Origin: Streptacidiphilus pinicola | Lineage (GTDB): Bacteria > Actinomycetota > Actinomycetes > Streptomycetales > Streptomycetaceae | Reading direction: 5' to 3' | DNA: 64,000 bases | NCBI RefSeq assembly: GCF_003258295.1 | Contig: NZ_QKYN01000038.1 | Coordinates: 1-64,000, forward strand | Shown: positions 14,759 through 22,833 of the stretch, in pieces | Numbering within the stretch: the first letter of the stretch is position 1 | Layout of the letters: the number at the start of each line of letters is the position of its first letter | Notes under the pieces: model-generated | Told to the model about the DNA's origin: nothing | The model's database searches: none | The model's input: only the letters and a program-made list of their open reading frames with translations | Made by a program: the position numbers and the translations under genes

Positions 14759-16767
14759 TGGGCGCCCGCCGTGCCCGCCGCCGTGTCCGCCCCCGCGTCG
14801 GCGCCGGCGCGGCGCCAGGCGGCGTCGCGCAGCAGGCGCAGGCCGTTGAGGCCGACGATGACGGTGGAGCCCTCGTGGCCCAACACGCCGAGCGGCAGCG
14901 GCAGATGGCCGACCAGGTCCCACACCACCAGGCCGGTGATGAACACCGAGGCGATGACCAGGTTCTGCACCACGAGCCTGCGGGCGCGGCGGGACAGGGC
15001 CACGACCGTCGGGACGGCGGCGAGTTCGTCGCGGACGACGACCGCGTCGGCGGTCTCCAGGGCGAGGTCGGAGCCCGCGCGGCCCATCGCGACGCCGGTG
15101 TGCGCGGCGGCCAGCGCGGGGGCGTCGTTGACGCCGTCGCCGACGACCAGCGTGCGGCGGCCCGCCTGCTCCTGCTCGGTCACGGCAGCGACCTTGTCCT
15201 GCGGCAGCAGCCCGGCGCGGACGTCGGTGATGCCGACCTCGGCCGCGAGGCGGGCGGCCGCGCGCGGGTTGTCGCCGGTGACCAGGATCGGGGTCTGCCC
15301 GGTCAGCGCGCCGAGGCGCGCCACCGTGGCGGCGGCGTCGACGCGCAGCCGGTCCGCGATGCCGAGCACGCCGACCGGAACGCCCGCGCGCCGGACCAGG
15401 ACGGCGGTGCTGCCGTCGTCCTCCAGGGTCGCGGTCAGCTCACGCGCGTCCGCGGAGGCGGCGTCGGTCGCGCCGTCCAGCAGCCGGGCCGGCGCCCCGA
15501 CCGCGACCACTGCGCCGTGGACCGTCGCGGTCACGCCGACGCCGGGCGCGGAGGTGAAGTCCTCCGCGACGGCGAGCCGCAGGCCGCGGGCGCGGGCGGC
15601 GTCGACGATCGCGCGGGCGAGCGGGTGCTCGCTGGGGTGCTCGGCGGCGGCGGCCAGCGCCAGCAGGGCGTCCTCGGTCAGGCCGGAGCCGGGCAGCGGG
15701 CGGGTTTCGGTGACGCGCGGGGTGCCCTCGGTGAGTGTGCCGGTCTTGTCCAGCGCGACCGCCTGGACCTGGCCCAACTGCTCCATCACGACGGCCGACT
15801 TCACGAGCACGCCGTGGCGTCCGGCGTTGGCGATCGCGGACAGCAGCGGCGGCATCGTCGCCAGCACCACCGCGCACGGCGAGGCGACGATCATGAACGT
15901 CATCGCACGCAGCAGCGAGCCGGACAGGGCCGCGCCGAAGGCGAGCGGGACCGCGAAGACCAGCAGCGTCGCGGTGACCATGCCGATCGAGTAGCGCTGC
16001 TCGACCTTCTCGATGAACAGCTGGGTCGGGGCCTTGGTCTCCGACGCCTCCTCGACCATGGCCACGATGCGGGCGATGACGGAGTCGGAGGCGTCCCGCT
16101 CGACCTTGACCCGCAGGGCGCCGGTGCCGTTCAGCGTGCCGGCGAACACCTCGTCGCCCGCCAGCTTGGCCACGGGCAGCGGCTCGCCGGTGATGGTGGC
16201 CTGGTCCACCTCGCTCGCCCCGTCGAGGACCCGGCCGTCGGCGCCGACCCGCTCGCCGGGGCGGACCAGCACGGTGTCGCCGACGGAGAGTGCCTCGGTG
16301 GCCACGGTCTCCTCGGTGCCGTCGTCGAGCAGCCGGGTCGCGGTCGCCGGGGCGAGGTCGAGCAGGCCGCGCACGGAGTCGGCGGTGCGGGCGGTGGCCA
16401 GCGCCTCCAGGGCGCCCGAGGTGGCGAAGATGACGATCAGCAGCGCGCCGTCCAGCACCTGCCCGATCGCGGCCGCGCCCAGCGCGGCGACGATCATCAG
16501 CAGGTCGACGTCGAGGGTCTTCTCCTTCAGCGCGGTCAGCCCGGCCCAGCCCGGCTCCCAGCCGCCGGCCGCGTAGCAGAACGCGTACAGGGGCCCCCAG
16601 ACCCACGCCGTCACGCCCGCCAGCTGGAGCGGCAGGGCGATCGCGAAGAGCAGCAGGGCCGCCAGCGCCCAGCGCGCCTCGGCCAGCGCCAGCACACGCG
16701 TCCTGCGCCGCGGTGCGACGGTGGCCGCTGCGGGCGCGGCGGGGCGTTCGAGGAGGGTGGTCGACAT
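14755..16767 (-). CDS. ctpD: P1B-type metal-transporting ATPase (CtpD/CoaT-like)
   Basis: Membrane pump of 670 residues. It lacks an N-terminal metal-binding domain, has about six to eight membrane helices, the actuator T-G-E-P, the transmembrane S-P-C motif (296-298), phosphorylation site D-K-T-G-T (Asp 340), an H-P nucleotide-binding motif (E-H-P-S-E-H-P), G-D-G-V-N-D-A-P hinge, and a last-helix H-E-G-S motif (His 631). S-P-C with H-E-G-S/T marks the P1B-4 class (Co, Zn, Fe, Ni efflux). Divergent ArsR control with a dyad operator indicates metal-induced export. Which metal is undecided. Confidence 0.88.
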   Translation of the reverse strand: MSTTLLERPAAPAAATVAPRRRTRVLALAEARWALAALLLFAIALPLQLAGVTAWVWGPLYAFCYAAGGWEPGWAGLTALKEKTLDVDLLMIVAALGAAAIGQVLDGALLIVIFATSGALEALATARTADSVRGLLDLAPATATRLLDDGTEETVATEALSVGDTVLVRPGERVGADGRVLDGASEVDQATITGEPLPVAKLAGDEVFAGTLNGTGALRVKVERDASDSVIARIVAMVEEASETKAPTQLFIEKVEQRYSIGMVTATLLVFAVPLAFGAALSGSLLRAMTFMIVASPCAVVLATMPPLLSAIANAGRHGVLVKSAVVMEQLGQVQAVALDKTGTLTEGTPRVTETRPLPGSGLTEDALLALAAAAEHPSEHPLARAIVDAARARGLRLAVAEDFTSAPGVGVTATVHGAVVAVGAPARLLDGATDAASADARELTATLEDDGSTAVLVRRAGVPVGVLGIADRLRVDAAATVARLGALTGQTPILVTGDNPRAAARLAAEVGITDVRAGLLPQDKVAAVTEQEQAGRRTLVVGDGVNDAPALAAAHTGVAMGRAGSDLALETADAVVVRDELAAVPTVVALSRRARRLVVQNLVIASVFITGLVVWDLVGHLPLPLGVLGHEGSTVIVGLNGLRLLRDAAWRRAGADAGADTAAGTAGAQ

Positions 16768-16830
16768 GGGCGGCGGCACTTCCTGGGAGGGCGCGGTCAA
16801 GCGGAGGGACAGGCTTCGACTCCACCCACT

Positions 16831-16871
16831 ATACGGGAACGCTTGAATGCCTCTTCACGCGTTCTCGGTAT
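16831..16871. promoter_or_regulatory. nested ArsR/SmtB-type operator
   Basis: A dyad centred between 16850 and 16851. The inner half-sites TGAA (16844-16847) and TTCA (16854-16857) have a six-base spacer, the classic SmtB/CzrA pattern. The outer arms, 16834-16842 and 16859-16867, pair at eight of nine positions about the same centre, and ATA/TAT continues at the ends. It lies between the divergent pump and regulator genes and overlaps the regulator's -10 TATCAT. Confidence 0.65.
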
Positions 16872-16880
16872 CATGGCCCC

Positions 16881-17267
16881 ATGGGCCATGGGATGAACCG
16901 CAGCACGACCGCACGCGAACGCCTCGACGCCGTCGGCGCCGCCACCGTCGCCACCACGCTGCAGGCGCTCGCCACCCCGTCACGGCTGCTGATCCTGGCC
17001 CAGCTCCAGGAGGGCCCCCACGCCGCCACCGACCTCGCCGACGCCGTCGGCATGGAACGCTCCGCCTGCTCGCACCAGCTCCGGCTGCTGCGCAACCTCG
17101 GCCTGGTCAGCGCCGAGCGCCACGGCCGCTCGATCGTCTACTCGCTCTACGACGACCATGTCGCCGACCTGCTCGACCAGGCCGTCGGTCACGTCGAACA
17201 CCTCCGCAGTCCGGCCGCCCGCACGGCCGACGCCCTGGAAGAGCCCGACCTGGACGCCGTCCACTGA
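16881..17267 (+). CDS. ArsR/SmtB family metal-responsive repressor
   Basis: Protein of 128 residues with the winged-helix ArsR fold: L-Q-A-L-A-T-P-S-R-L-L-I-L, then D-L-A-D-A-V-G-M-E-R-S-A-C-S-H-Q-L-R-L-L-R-N-L-G-L-V, and a wing S-I-V-Y-S-L-Y-D-D-H-V. The D-D-H-V-A-D-L ... H-V-E-H end supplies His/Asp residues typical of alpha-5 metal sites in Zn/Ni/Co sensors. It is divergent from the P1B-4 pump. TATCAT ends six bases before ATG 16881, consistent with a leaderless transcript; ATG 16893 is an alternative start. Confidence 0.88.
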   Translation: MGHGMNRSTTARERLDAVGAATVATTLQALATPSRLLILAQLQEGPHAATDLADAVGMERSACSHQLRLLRNLGLVSAERHGRSIVYSLYDDHVADLLDQAVGHVEHLRSPAARTADALEEPDLDAVH

Positions 17268-17302
17268 CGCCGCGCCCGGCGCGGATCCTCACCAGTGGAT
17301 CC

Positions 17303-17483
17303 TCATGGGGTGCCGGGGCGGGGCCGCCACCTCCAGGCGAGCAGCAGCCCGGCCAGCGCCGTGACCGCGGCGACGCCCTCGGCGACGACCGAGGCCGTCT
17401 TCTCCGGGAACCAGAACGGCTCGTACATGTTCGGCAGTGGGCCACCCGCGGGGGAGTGCGTGTGCGGCGGTTCCAGCGCTCAT
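17303..17483 (-). pseudogene. small single-helix membrane protein with probable frameshift
   Basis: A GAGAGAGAGG ribosome binding site precedes ATG 17483, but that frame soon turns into Arg-rich nonsense-like sequence. The neighbouring frame, entered if one C of the run at about 17448-17452 is removed, reads M-Y-E-P-F-W-F-P-E-K-T-A-S-V-V then a hydrophobic helix V-A-A-V-T-A-L-A-G-L-L-L-A-W and stops at 17303-17305. This looks like a short membrane protein broken by a one-base insertion, or a sequencing error. An internal ATG at 17428 would give only 41 residues. Function unknown. Confidence 0.35.
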
Positions 17484-17534
17484 CGCTCAGGCCTCTCTCT
17501 CCGTGTCCCCGGTGCCGGACCTCGGCGCGGGACG

Positions 17535-18083
17535 TCAGTAGCCGTAACCGCCGCCGCCCGAACCGGTGCCCGAGGGGCTCGGCGACGGCGCCGTGGCGGC
17601 GCTCGTGATCGCGTTGCCGTTGACGCCGACCACGTACCAGGTGCCGCCGAAGTTCGTGATGCCCTCCCCGTTCACGTCACCTGCCGCCGTGTCCTTGGTG
17701 AAGGTGTAGAGCGGGTGGCCGTTGTAGGTGACCTGCATGGTGTGGTCGGTCCGTGTCGTGGTGCCCACCATCGAGGCGGTGACGCCGCTGTTGCTCGGCA
17801 TGCCGCTGGTGTGGTCCGGGGGCCAGAAGGACGCGCAGGTGCCGTAGCAGGTGGACTTCTGGCCGGCGTCCGCGGTGAGCAGGTACAGGGTGTGGCCGGA
17901 GCTGTCGACCAGGATCTGCCCGTACTTGGAGTTCGCGCTGTGCAGCGCCGCGGTGGACGCCGAGGCCGAGCCTCCGCCGGAGCTCGGCGGGGAGGAGACG
18001 GCGTTCTTGGTGCTGGAGCTGCAGCCGACGGCCACGGTCGCGACGGCCAGGGCAACGGCCGGGAGGGCGTACAGACGTTTCAT
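17535..18083 (-). CDS. secreted lipoprotein with COG4315 repeats
   Basis: Protein of 182 residues. A lipobox ends in V-A-V-G-C (Cys about 20), followed by a Ser/Gly linker and two related repeats of the 'predicted lipoprotein with conserved Yx(FWY)xxD motif' family: Y-G-Q-I-L-V-D-S-S-G-H-T-L-Y with C-Y-G-T-C, then M-Q-V-T-Y-N-G-H-P-L-Y-T-F. The paired cysteines may form a disulfide. The protein should be anchored to the outer face of the membrane. Family function is unknown. The C-terminus is a Pro/Ser/Gly-rich tail. Confidence 0.85.
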   Translation of the reverse strand: MKRLYALPAVALAVATVAVGCSSSTKNAVSSPPSSGGGSASASTAALHSANSKYGQILVDSSGHTLYLLTADAGQKSTCYGTCASFWPPDHTSGMPSNSGVTASMVGTTTRTDHTMQVTYNGHPLYTFTKDTAAGDVNGEGITNFGGTWYVVGVNGNAITSAATAPSPSPSGTGSGGGGYGY

Positions 18084-18207
18084 GACGGCTTCTTCCGCTG
18101 GGACCACCGCGACGCCCGCTGCGAAGCGGTCGGTCCGCCCGGAGGCGGGGTCCTAGCAGGGATACGCAGGCCGGCGACGACGGGTTCACGCGGTTCCGTC
18201 GGATCGG

Positions 18208-18242
18208 TGTGTGCGGGCCACCCCCTCGATGGCCCGCACACA
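18208..18242. terminator. strong hairpin, probable terminator
   Basis: Perfect 13-bp stem, 18208-18220 pairing with 18230-18242, nine-base loop. It lies in the 384-base gap (18084-18467) between the two secreted-protein genes, downstream of the minus-strand gene ending at 18468. No gene was recognised in this gap. Confidence 0.6.
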
Positions 18243-18248
18243 TGGAAG

Positions 18249-18277
18249 TGCCCCGGCCGAGCACGACGGCCGGGGCA
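18249..18277. terminator. second hairpin, probable terminator
   Basis: Perfect 10-bp stem, TGCCCCGGCC at 18249-18258 with its complement at 18268-18277, seven bases after the first hairpin. The tandem pair would insulate the lipoprotein gene from transcription of the upstream secreted-protein gene. Confidence 0.5.
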
Positions 18278-18467
18278 GATCCGCCGCCATGCTCCCGGAG
18301 ACGGACGGTTGATCGGTACCGCTGATCGGCGGGGTCCGAGCCCCCCAGCCAGGGGAGCCGTCAGTGCCGACCCGGGACGACCAGGTGGGTCTCGTAGGCG
18401 ACGATGACCAGCCATCCCGGTCCCGCCGCACGCGGTCCGGCAGCCGGAGGGCGGTTCGAAGGCCCCG

Positions 18468-19115
18468 TCAGATCTGGCTGACGGCCGGGGTCACGGTCTC
18501 GGGGACCATGGTGTTCCAGTCGGCGGGGGTCACGGTCTCCGGGACCATCGTGTTCCAGTCCGCCGGGCGGGCCTTGGCCGCCATGTCGGTGGTGCCGCTG
18601 CCCACCCGGAAGGGCTTCGGGTTCTTCACCGGCCGGGTGCCGACCACCGTCACCTGCGGGTTGCCGTAGGTGTCCGTGACGTGCACCCACTTGCCGTGCA
18701 CGCGCTCCAGCAGCTCGACGCCGATGCCGTAGTAGCCGGTGCGGTTGAAGCCGATGCGGAGCTGGCCCTTGGTCTTGTAGACGTCGGGCTTGGTGCAGCC
18801 CAGGGTGTGCCAGACCGGCCCGTAGCTCTGCTGGTACTGGACGCAGGCCATGATCGGGGCCTTGTCCTGGCTGAAGCCGGTCACATCGAACGGCAGCGGG
18901 TGTCCCACCTGCAGGTAGCTGTAGAAGCCCCAGGAGAGACCGCCGGAGCGCGGCGGCGCGGGCTTGGCCGCGATCGTGACCTTGGCGACGCCCTGGGGCG
19001 TCGTCGGGTGCTGGGTCGCGCTCGCCGGGACGGCGACGAACAGGCCTGCGGCCGTCACGAGCGCGCAGGCGGCGGTGGCCAGGGCGGGCGCGGGCAGCGC
19101 GGAGCGGAGCCTCAT
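18468..19115 (-). CDS. secreted protein of unknown function with C-terminal tandem repeat
   Basis: Protein of 215 residues with a Sec signal peptide (V-P-A-S-A cleavage near residue 32). The mature part has two cysteines (M-A-C-V-Q-Y and L-G-C-T-K) that could pair, and a beta-rich W-G-F-Y-S-Y-L-Q-V-G-H core. The last 30 residues contain two exact copies of P-A-D-W-N-T-M-V-P-E-T-V-T. ATG 19115 has a GGGGGA ribosome binding site; ATG 19127 lacks one. No family was recognised; the repeat may mediate surface or partner binding. Confidence 0.65.
   Translation of the reverse strand: MRLRSALPAPALATAACALVTAAGLFVAVPASATQHPTTPQGVAKVTIAAKPAPPRSGGLSWGFYSYLQVGHPLPFDVTGFSQDKAPIMACVQYQQSYGPVWHTLGCTKPDVYKTKGQLRIGFNRTGYYGIGVELLERVHGKWVHVTDTYGNPQVTVVGTRPVKNPKPFRVGSGTTDMAAKARPADWNTMVPETVTPADWNTMVPETVTPAVSQI
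18489..18566 (-). repeat. 39-bp tandem repeat, two copies
   Basis: Units 18489-18527 and 18528-18566 encode the same 13 residues within the secreted protein and differ only at a few third-position sites, so the duplication has been kept at protein level. Confidence 0.8.
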
Positions 19116-19204
19116 CAGTTCCCCCATACGTGAGTTGGGCTCATTCAGCGCGGAGTGTATGCCGTCCGCCCGTTCGTGCACCATCCCCCGAGGAGGGGAG
19201 GGTG

Positions 19205-19570
19205 TCAGACCTTTCCGTCCGCGTAGAACTTGCTGTAGTAGCCGCCGAGTCGGTGCAGGTCACCGGTCTCGGGATGGCGGAGCAGCTGCCCCGGCTCGGG
19301 CGCGTCCTTGATCTCCTGGCGGGTGCGGTCGACGACGATCGTCCGGCGGGTCGCGTCGATGCGCGACACGGCCCGCGCGGGCAGGACGGCGTGCTTGCCG
19401 AAGATCCACGGCCCCGTGTCGACGACGAGGTAGCAGCCGGTCGACCCGCCGCTGCTGGCATGGATGACGTGGCCGATCCGGCCGTCGAGGGCTTCCACGT
19501 GGAAGCCGATCAGGTCGAGGTCGTCCGTGTAGCCGACCTCGTCGCGGTATCCCCAGAGTCTGGTGGTCAT
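19205..19570 (-). CDS. PRC-barrel domain protein
   Basis: Protein of 121 residues with a PRC-barrel: L-I-G-F-H-V-E-A-L-D-G-R-I-G-H-V (about 20-35), Y-L-V-V-D-T-G, and P-A-R-A-V-S-R-I-D. The C-terminal part reads R-H-P-E-T-G-D-L-H-R-L-G-G-Y-Y-S-K. PRC-barrels bind RNA or protein partners; stand-alone copies are often stress-related in streptomycetes. ATG 19570 is followed directly by the conserved M-T-T-R-L-W-G-Y. Function unknown. Confidence 0.78.
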   Translation of the reverse strand: MTTRLWGYRDEVGYTDDLDLIGFHVEALDGRIGHVIHASSGGSTGCYLVVDTGPWIFGKHAVLPARAVSRIDATRRTIVVDRTRQEIKDAPEPGQLLRHPETGDLHRLGGYYSKFYADGKV

Positions 19571-19630
19571 GGCGGGTGTCCTCGTTCGGAACGGCCCCTC
19601 CAAGCGGTTACCCGCCCTGGCCGGGCCCAA

Positions 19631-20299
19631 TCACCGAGTTCGAGCGACTGAAGTCGCAGCGGCGGTGCCCGCTGTGCTCGGGTATCCGCCGGGTCTGAGC
19701 CCGGGCAGCGGCCCGGAGTGACGACCGGTCAGGGCGAGCAGCCGGGTCTGCGAGTCGGCTCCGTCCGGGACGGCCAGGGGCGGGTCGAAGAGGCCGGAGA
19801 CGGCCAGCCGATCGGTGTAGGCGGAGAGTTCGCGGAGCGCGAAGGCGACCAGCGGGGTGGGCAGGCGCTCGTCCGCGCCGATGGCGTGCGCCAGATCCCA
19901 GGCGTGCACGACGAGGTCCATCACGAGCTGGCTGACCAGGTGCCGGGCGGGCGCGGGTCCGGTCCACAGCTCGACGGCGCCGGAGCAGGTGCCGGCCGCG
20001 GAGACCGCCTCCTCCGCCTCTGTCGCGGCCCGCTTGAACGCCAGCACCGGATCGTCCCCGAGCTGGTCCCCGTCGAGGCGGTCGCCGACGGCGGCGACGG
20101 AGACGCCCGACAGCAGCAGCGCCAGCCATCTCTGCTGGACCGTCACGTGGTTGACGAGGTCACGCACGCTCCAGCGCCGGCACGGCGTCGGCAGCCCCCA
20201 CTGCTCCGGCTCGACGGCACGGACCAGTTGGGCGAACCGGTCCAGCGCCAGGCTGTGGACACGCGGCGGGGCACTGAAGGTCTGCCTCTGAGTGACCAT
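19631..20299 (-). CDS. TIGR03086-like metal-binding (DinB/MDMPI superfamily) protein
   Basis: Protein of 222 residues with the actinobacterial TIGR03086 pattern: P-C-R-R-W-S-V-R-D-L-V-N-H-V (first metal His), then M-D-L-V-V-H-A-W-D-L-A-H-A-I-G near residue 145 (second His). These belong to the four-helix DinB/mycothiol-dependent enzyme superfamily, and a thiol-S-transferase role is inference. It is transcribed away from the radical SAM operon, and the 165-base gap between them has no further gene. Confidence 0.78.
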   Translation of the reverse strand: MVTQRQTFSAPPRVHSLALDRFAQLVRAVEPEQWGLPTPCRRWSVRDLVNHVTVQQRWLALLLSGVSVAAVGDRLDGDQLGDDPVLAFKRAATEAEEAVSAAGTCSGAVELWTGPAPARHLVSQLVMDLVVHAWDLAHAIGADERLPTPLVAFALRELSAYTDRLAVSGLFDPPLAVPDGADSQTRLLALTGRHSGPLPGLRPGGYPSTAGTAAATSVARTR

Positions 20300-20479
20300 G
20301 GTGCTACTCCTCGACACGAGCGCTCCCGGAAGAAAGCCCGGGTAGAGCGGATGCCCTTTTCGGCGCCCCTTGACACCCATGAGCGACGCGAGGTCTTTCG
20401 TGCGCGACCGGCGCTCCAGGCCGGCTCCACCTGCGCTCGACGACAGCGTCAGCGGTGTCGGTTCATGCATGATGACGGG

Positions 20480-21820
20480 ATGAACCGAGGGGACCAGCGC
20501 TTCCATGTCATCGTGCTGTCGAATTTCGCGAAGGGCTTCGACAAGTACGCGTTCGACTACGGCAAGGCAGGGATCCCGGAGAGCACCTATCCCGACCGGT
20601 TCCATCTGCTCACCCGTGCGGAGCTGGGCATCGGTGTCGGCAAGGCACAGCGCCTTCTGGAGCGTCTGGCCATTCCGGGCGACCGGCTGCTGGTGCTGGA
20701 GACCACGGTGGACCCCGACACGCTGGTGCCCAACGCGAGGACCGGCCTCGGCATGGAACTGCACGAGCCTCGCATCCGGCTGTCGGCCGTCCACGAGCTG
20801 GAGCGAGCAGGAGCGGAGTTCGCGCTGCGCCCGACCACCGTCGAGGACGCGATGGCGGCCTCGCTGCACCTGCACGGATCCGCCCTGCGCGGCTACGCCG
20901 ACATGCGGCCGCGCTCGGTCTCCCTGCTGCCGGTCGCCTCCGCCTGCCAGGCCAGGTGTTCGTTCTGCTTCTCCGCGGCTTCGATCTCCAGCGACCAGCC
21001 GCCGGCGCGGGTTCCGTGGGACGCGGTTGCCTCCTGGTTGGAGCGCGCCCGCGCGGCGGGTGCCGAGCGGGCGGTGATCACCGGCGGTGGGGAGCCCACA
21101 CTCATACCCTTCGACCAGCAGCTGCGACTGGTGTCAGCCTGCTCGGCGGCCTTCCCGAAGGTCGTCCTGATCACCAACGGGCACACCCTGGCGAAGGGCG
21201 AGCACGCGGAGCGGGCCGGCCGACTGGCGGCCCTCAACGCCGCGGGCCTGAGTGTGCTGGCGGTCTCCCGGCACCATCAGGACGACGCCGTCAGCGAGCG
21301 GCTGATGATGCTGCGCACGCCGGTGAGCTCGGTGATCGACACCTGGCGCGCGGAACGTGACCGCTGGCCGGGGCTGCGGACGAGGTTGATCTGCGTGCTC
21401 CAGCACGGCGGCGTGGCCGACGCGGCCGGGGTCGCCGACTACCTCTCGTGGGCTGCGGCACTCGGCGTCGAGGAGGTCTGCTTCAAGGAGCTCTACGTCT
21501 CGACCAGCACCGAGTCGCTCTACTTCGACCGCACCGCGAACCTCTGGAGCCGGGAGCACCAGGTCTCGTTGTCCGTCGTGACCCGGTTCGCCGAGCAACA
21601 CGGCTTCGAACCGGCGAGCCGCCTGCCCTGGGGCGCGCCGGTCTACGAGGGCAGCTGGGACGGTCGTCCGATGCGGATCGCCGCCTACACCGAGCCCAGC
21701 CTGCTCTGGGAACGCACCCACGGGATCGCCCGCAGCTGGAACGTGCTGGCCGACGGACGCTGCTACGCCTCCCTGGAGGACCGGGCCAGCGAGATCGTGC
21801 CGGAAGGAGCCATGGCATGA
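20480..21820 (+). CDS. radical SAM protein
   Basis: Protein of 446 residues. The radical SAM cluster motif C-Q-A-R-C-S-F-C (CX3CX2C) lies at about 162-169, followed by G-G-G-E-P-T for SAM binding. An N-terminal region of about 150 residues with H-V-I-V-L-S-N-F-A-K-G-F-D-K precedes it and resembles no domain I know. It should use a 4Fe-4S cluster and SAM to start a radical reaction. ATG 20480 is chosen, but ATG 20465 and 20350 are in frame. Its TGA overlaps the aminotransferase ATG by four bases, so both act together. Substrate unknown. Confidence 0.8.
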   Translation: MNRGDQRFHVIVLSNFAKGFDKYAFDYGKAGIPESTYPDRFHLLTRAELGIGVGKAQRLLERLAIPGDRLLVLETTVDPDTLVPNARTGLGMELHEPRIRLSAVHELERAGAEFALRPTTVEDAMAASLHLHGSALRGYADMRPRSVSLLPVASACQARCSFCFSAASISSDQPPARVPWDAVASWLERARAAGAERAVITGGGEPTLIPFDQQLRLVSACSAAFPKVVLITNGHTLAKGEHAERAGRLAALNAAGLSVLAVSRHHQDDAVSERLMMLRTPVSSVIDTWRAERDRWPGLRTRLICVLQHGGVADAAGVADYLSWAAALGVEEVCFKELYVSTSTESLYFDRTANLWSREHQVSLSVVTRFAEQHGFEPASRLPWGAPVYEGSWDGRPMRIAAYTEPSLLWERTHGIARSWNVLADGRCYASLEDRASEIVPEGAMA

Positions 21821-22833
21821 GGTTCGACGAGTTCCAGGAATTCCGGCAGCGGCAGCTCAGTGCTTCCTCCGCACTGCTGGACGCCGCCGAGACCAATGTG
21901 TACCGGGCGCTTGCTCCGCTGCGACCGGAGTCGCCGGCCGACACGACAACGATGCACCGGTGCGATCTCGCCCGTGCCTGGCTGCGGCGCTTCGAGCTGC
22001 CGGAGGAGTGGTCCCGCCGCGCCATGGTCTCCCGAGGCGTCCGTCACGGGCTCGGTGTGGTCTTCCACTGGCTGCGCGCCGTGCAGGCGCGCCTGTGGCT
22101 GCCCAGCGACGTGTACCCGGTCTACTTCGAGCTGGCACGCGCGGCGGGGCTGGAGCCCGCGTCCTACCCGACGCTGCCGGCGCCGATCCTGCCGAGCTCG
22201 CCGGCGGCCGGCGGGCCCGAGTACCTGCTGCTCGCCAACCCCTGCAAGCCGCTCGGCCGGTACCTGACCGATGCCGAGTGCGACCTGGTCGTCTCGTGGT
22301 TGCGGGAGTCACCGCACCGCCGCCTGCTGATCGACAGCGTCTACGACCTGGGCGCTCCCTTCGCCGCCGGTACCCGGCGGCTGGTGGACACCGGCCGTGC
22401 GGTCCTGCTGCATTCGGTCACCAAGGGCTGGCTGTGGCCACGCTCCTTCGGCGTGGTCCTGCTGGATCCGGCCCAGACCGAGCTGGCCGAGGCGTTCCGG
22501 GCGGATCCGCCGACGCAGGACCAACTGAGGCTCGCCGACCGCCTGCTGGCCGGGCACAGGGACGTGCCACGGCAGGTCGGTGACGAACTGGCCGCACGGG
22601 CTGAGCGGTTGTTCGACAGACTGCCGGACGAGGTGGTCGGGGCGATTCCCCCGGCGAGCCGGATCTGTTTCGGGAACTACTTCTTCCCGGTGGACATCCC
22701 GGCGGAGACGCTCCGGCGCGAGCACGGCGTGCTCGCCATGCCGGCCGAGGTGTTCGGGCAGAGCGACTGGTCCGGCTCCGTCCTCACCAGCCTGGCCGAC
22801 TCCTTCGCCCCGGCCTCGGCGGTGGCGCGATGA
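21817..22833 (+). CDS. PLP-dependent class I/II aminotransferase-like enzyme
   Basis: Protein of 338 residues. Fold-type I features: L-A-N-P-C-K-P-L-G (the N-P-x2-P-x-G motif), L-L-I-D-S-V-Y-D-L (PLP-ring Asp and Tyr) and S-V-T-K-G-W (the Schiff-base lysine region), then R-S-F-G-V-V. It is somewhat shorter than standard aminotransferases (about 380-400), with a reduced N-terminal part. It is the middle gene of a three-gene overlapping operon with a radical SAM protein and a methyltransferase, so it probably acts on the same amino-group intermediate. Confidence 0.78.
   Translation: MRFDEFQEFRQRQLSASSALLDAAETNVYRALAPLRPESPADTTTMHRCDLARAWLRRFELPEEWSRRAMVSRGVRHGLGVVFHWLRAVQARLWLPSDVYPVYFELARAAGLEPASYPTLPAPILPSSPAAGGPEYLLLANPCKPLGRYLTDAECDLVVSWLRESPHRRLLIDSVYDLGAPFAAGTRRLVDTGRAVLLHSVTKGWLWPRSFGVVLLDPAQTELAEAFRADPPTQDQLRLADRLLAGHRDVPRQVGDELAARAERLFDRLPDEVVGAIPPASRICFGNYFFPVDIPAETLRREHGVLAMPAEVFGQSDWSGSVLTSLADSFAPASAVAR

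Noticed and set aside
16873-16889. ATGGCC/GGCCAT inverted repeat at the ArsR start
   Set aside because: Short and inside the start of the coding region; the larger dyad at 16831-16871 explains regulation better.
14875-16896. Long plus-strand open frame opposite the P-type ATPase
   Set aside because: It is antisense to a gene with every expected pump motif, its product is a low-complexity Gly/Gln/Arg-rich sequence, and such frames arise from GC-rich coding DNA.
20350-20479. Upstream ATG extension of the radical SAM gene
   Set aside because: Sequence before ATG 20480 is Arg-rich with no similarity to the body of the protein and no convincing ribosome binding site.
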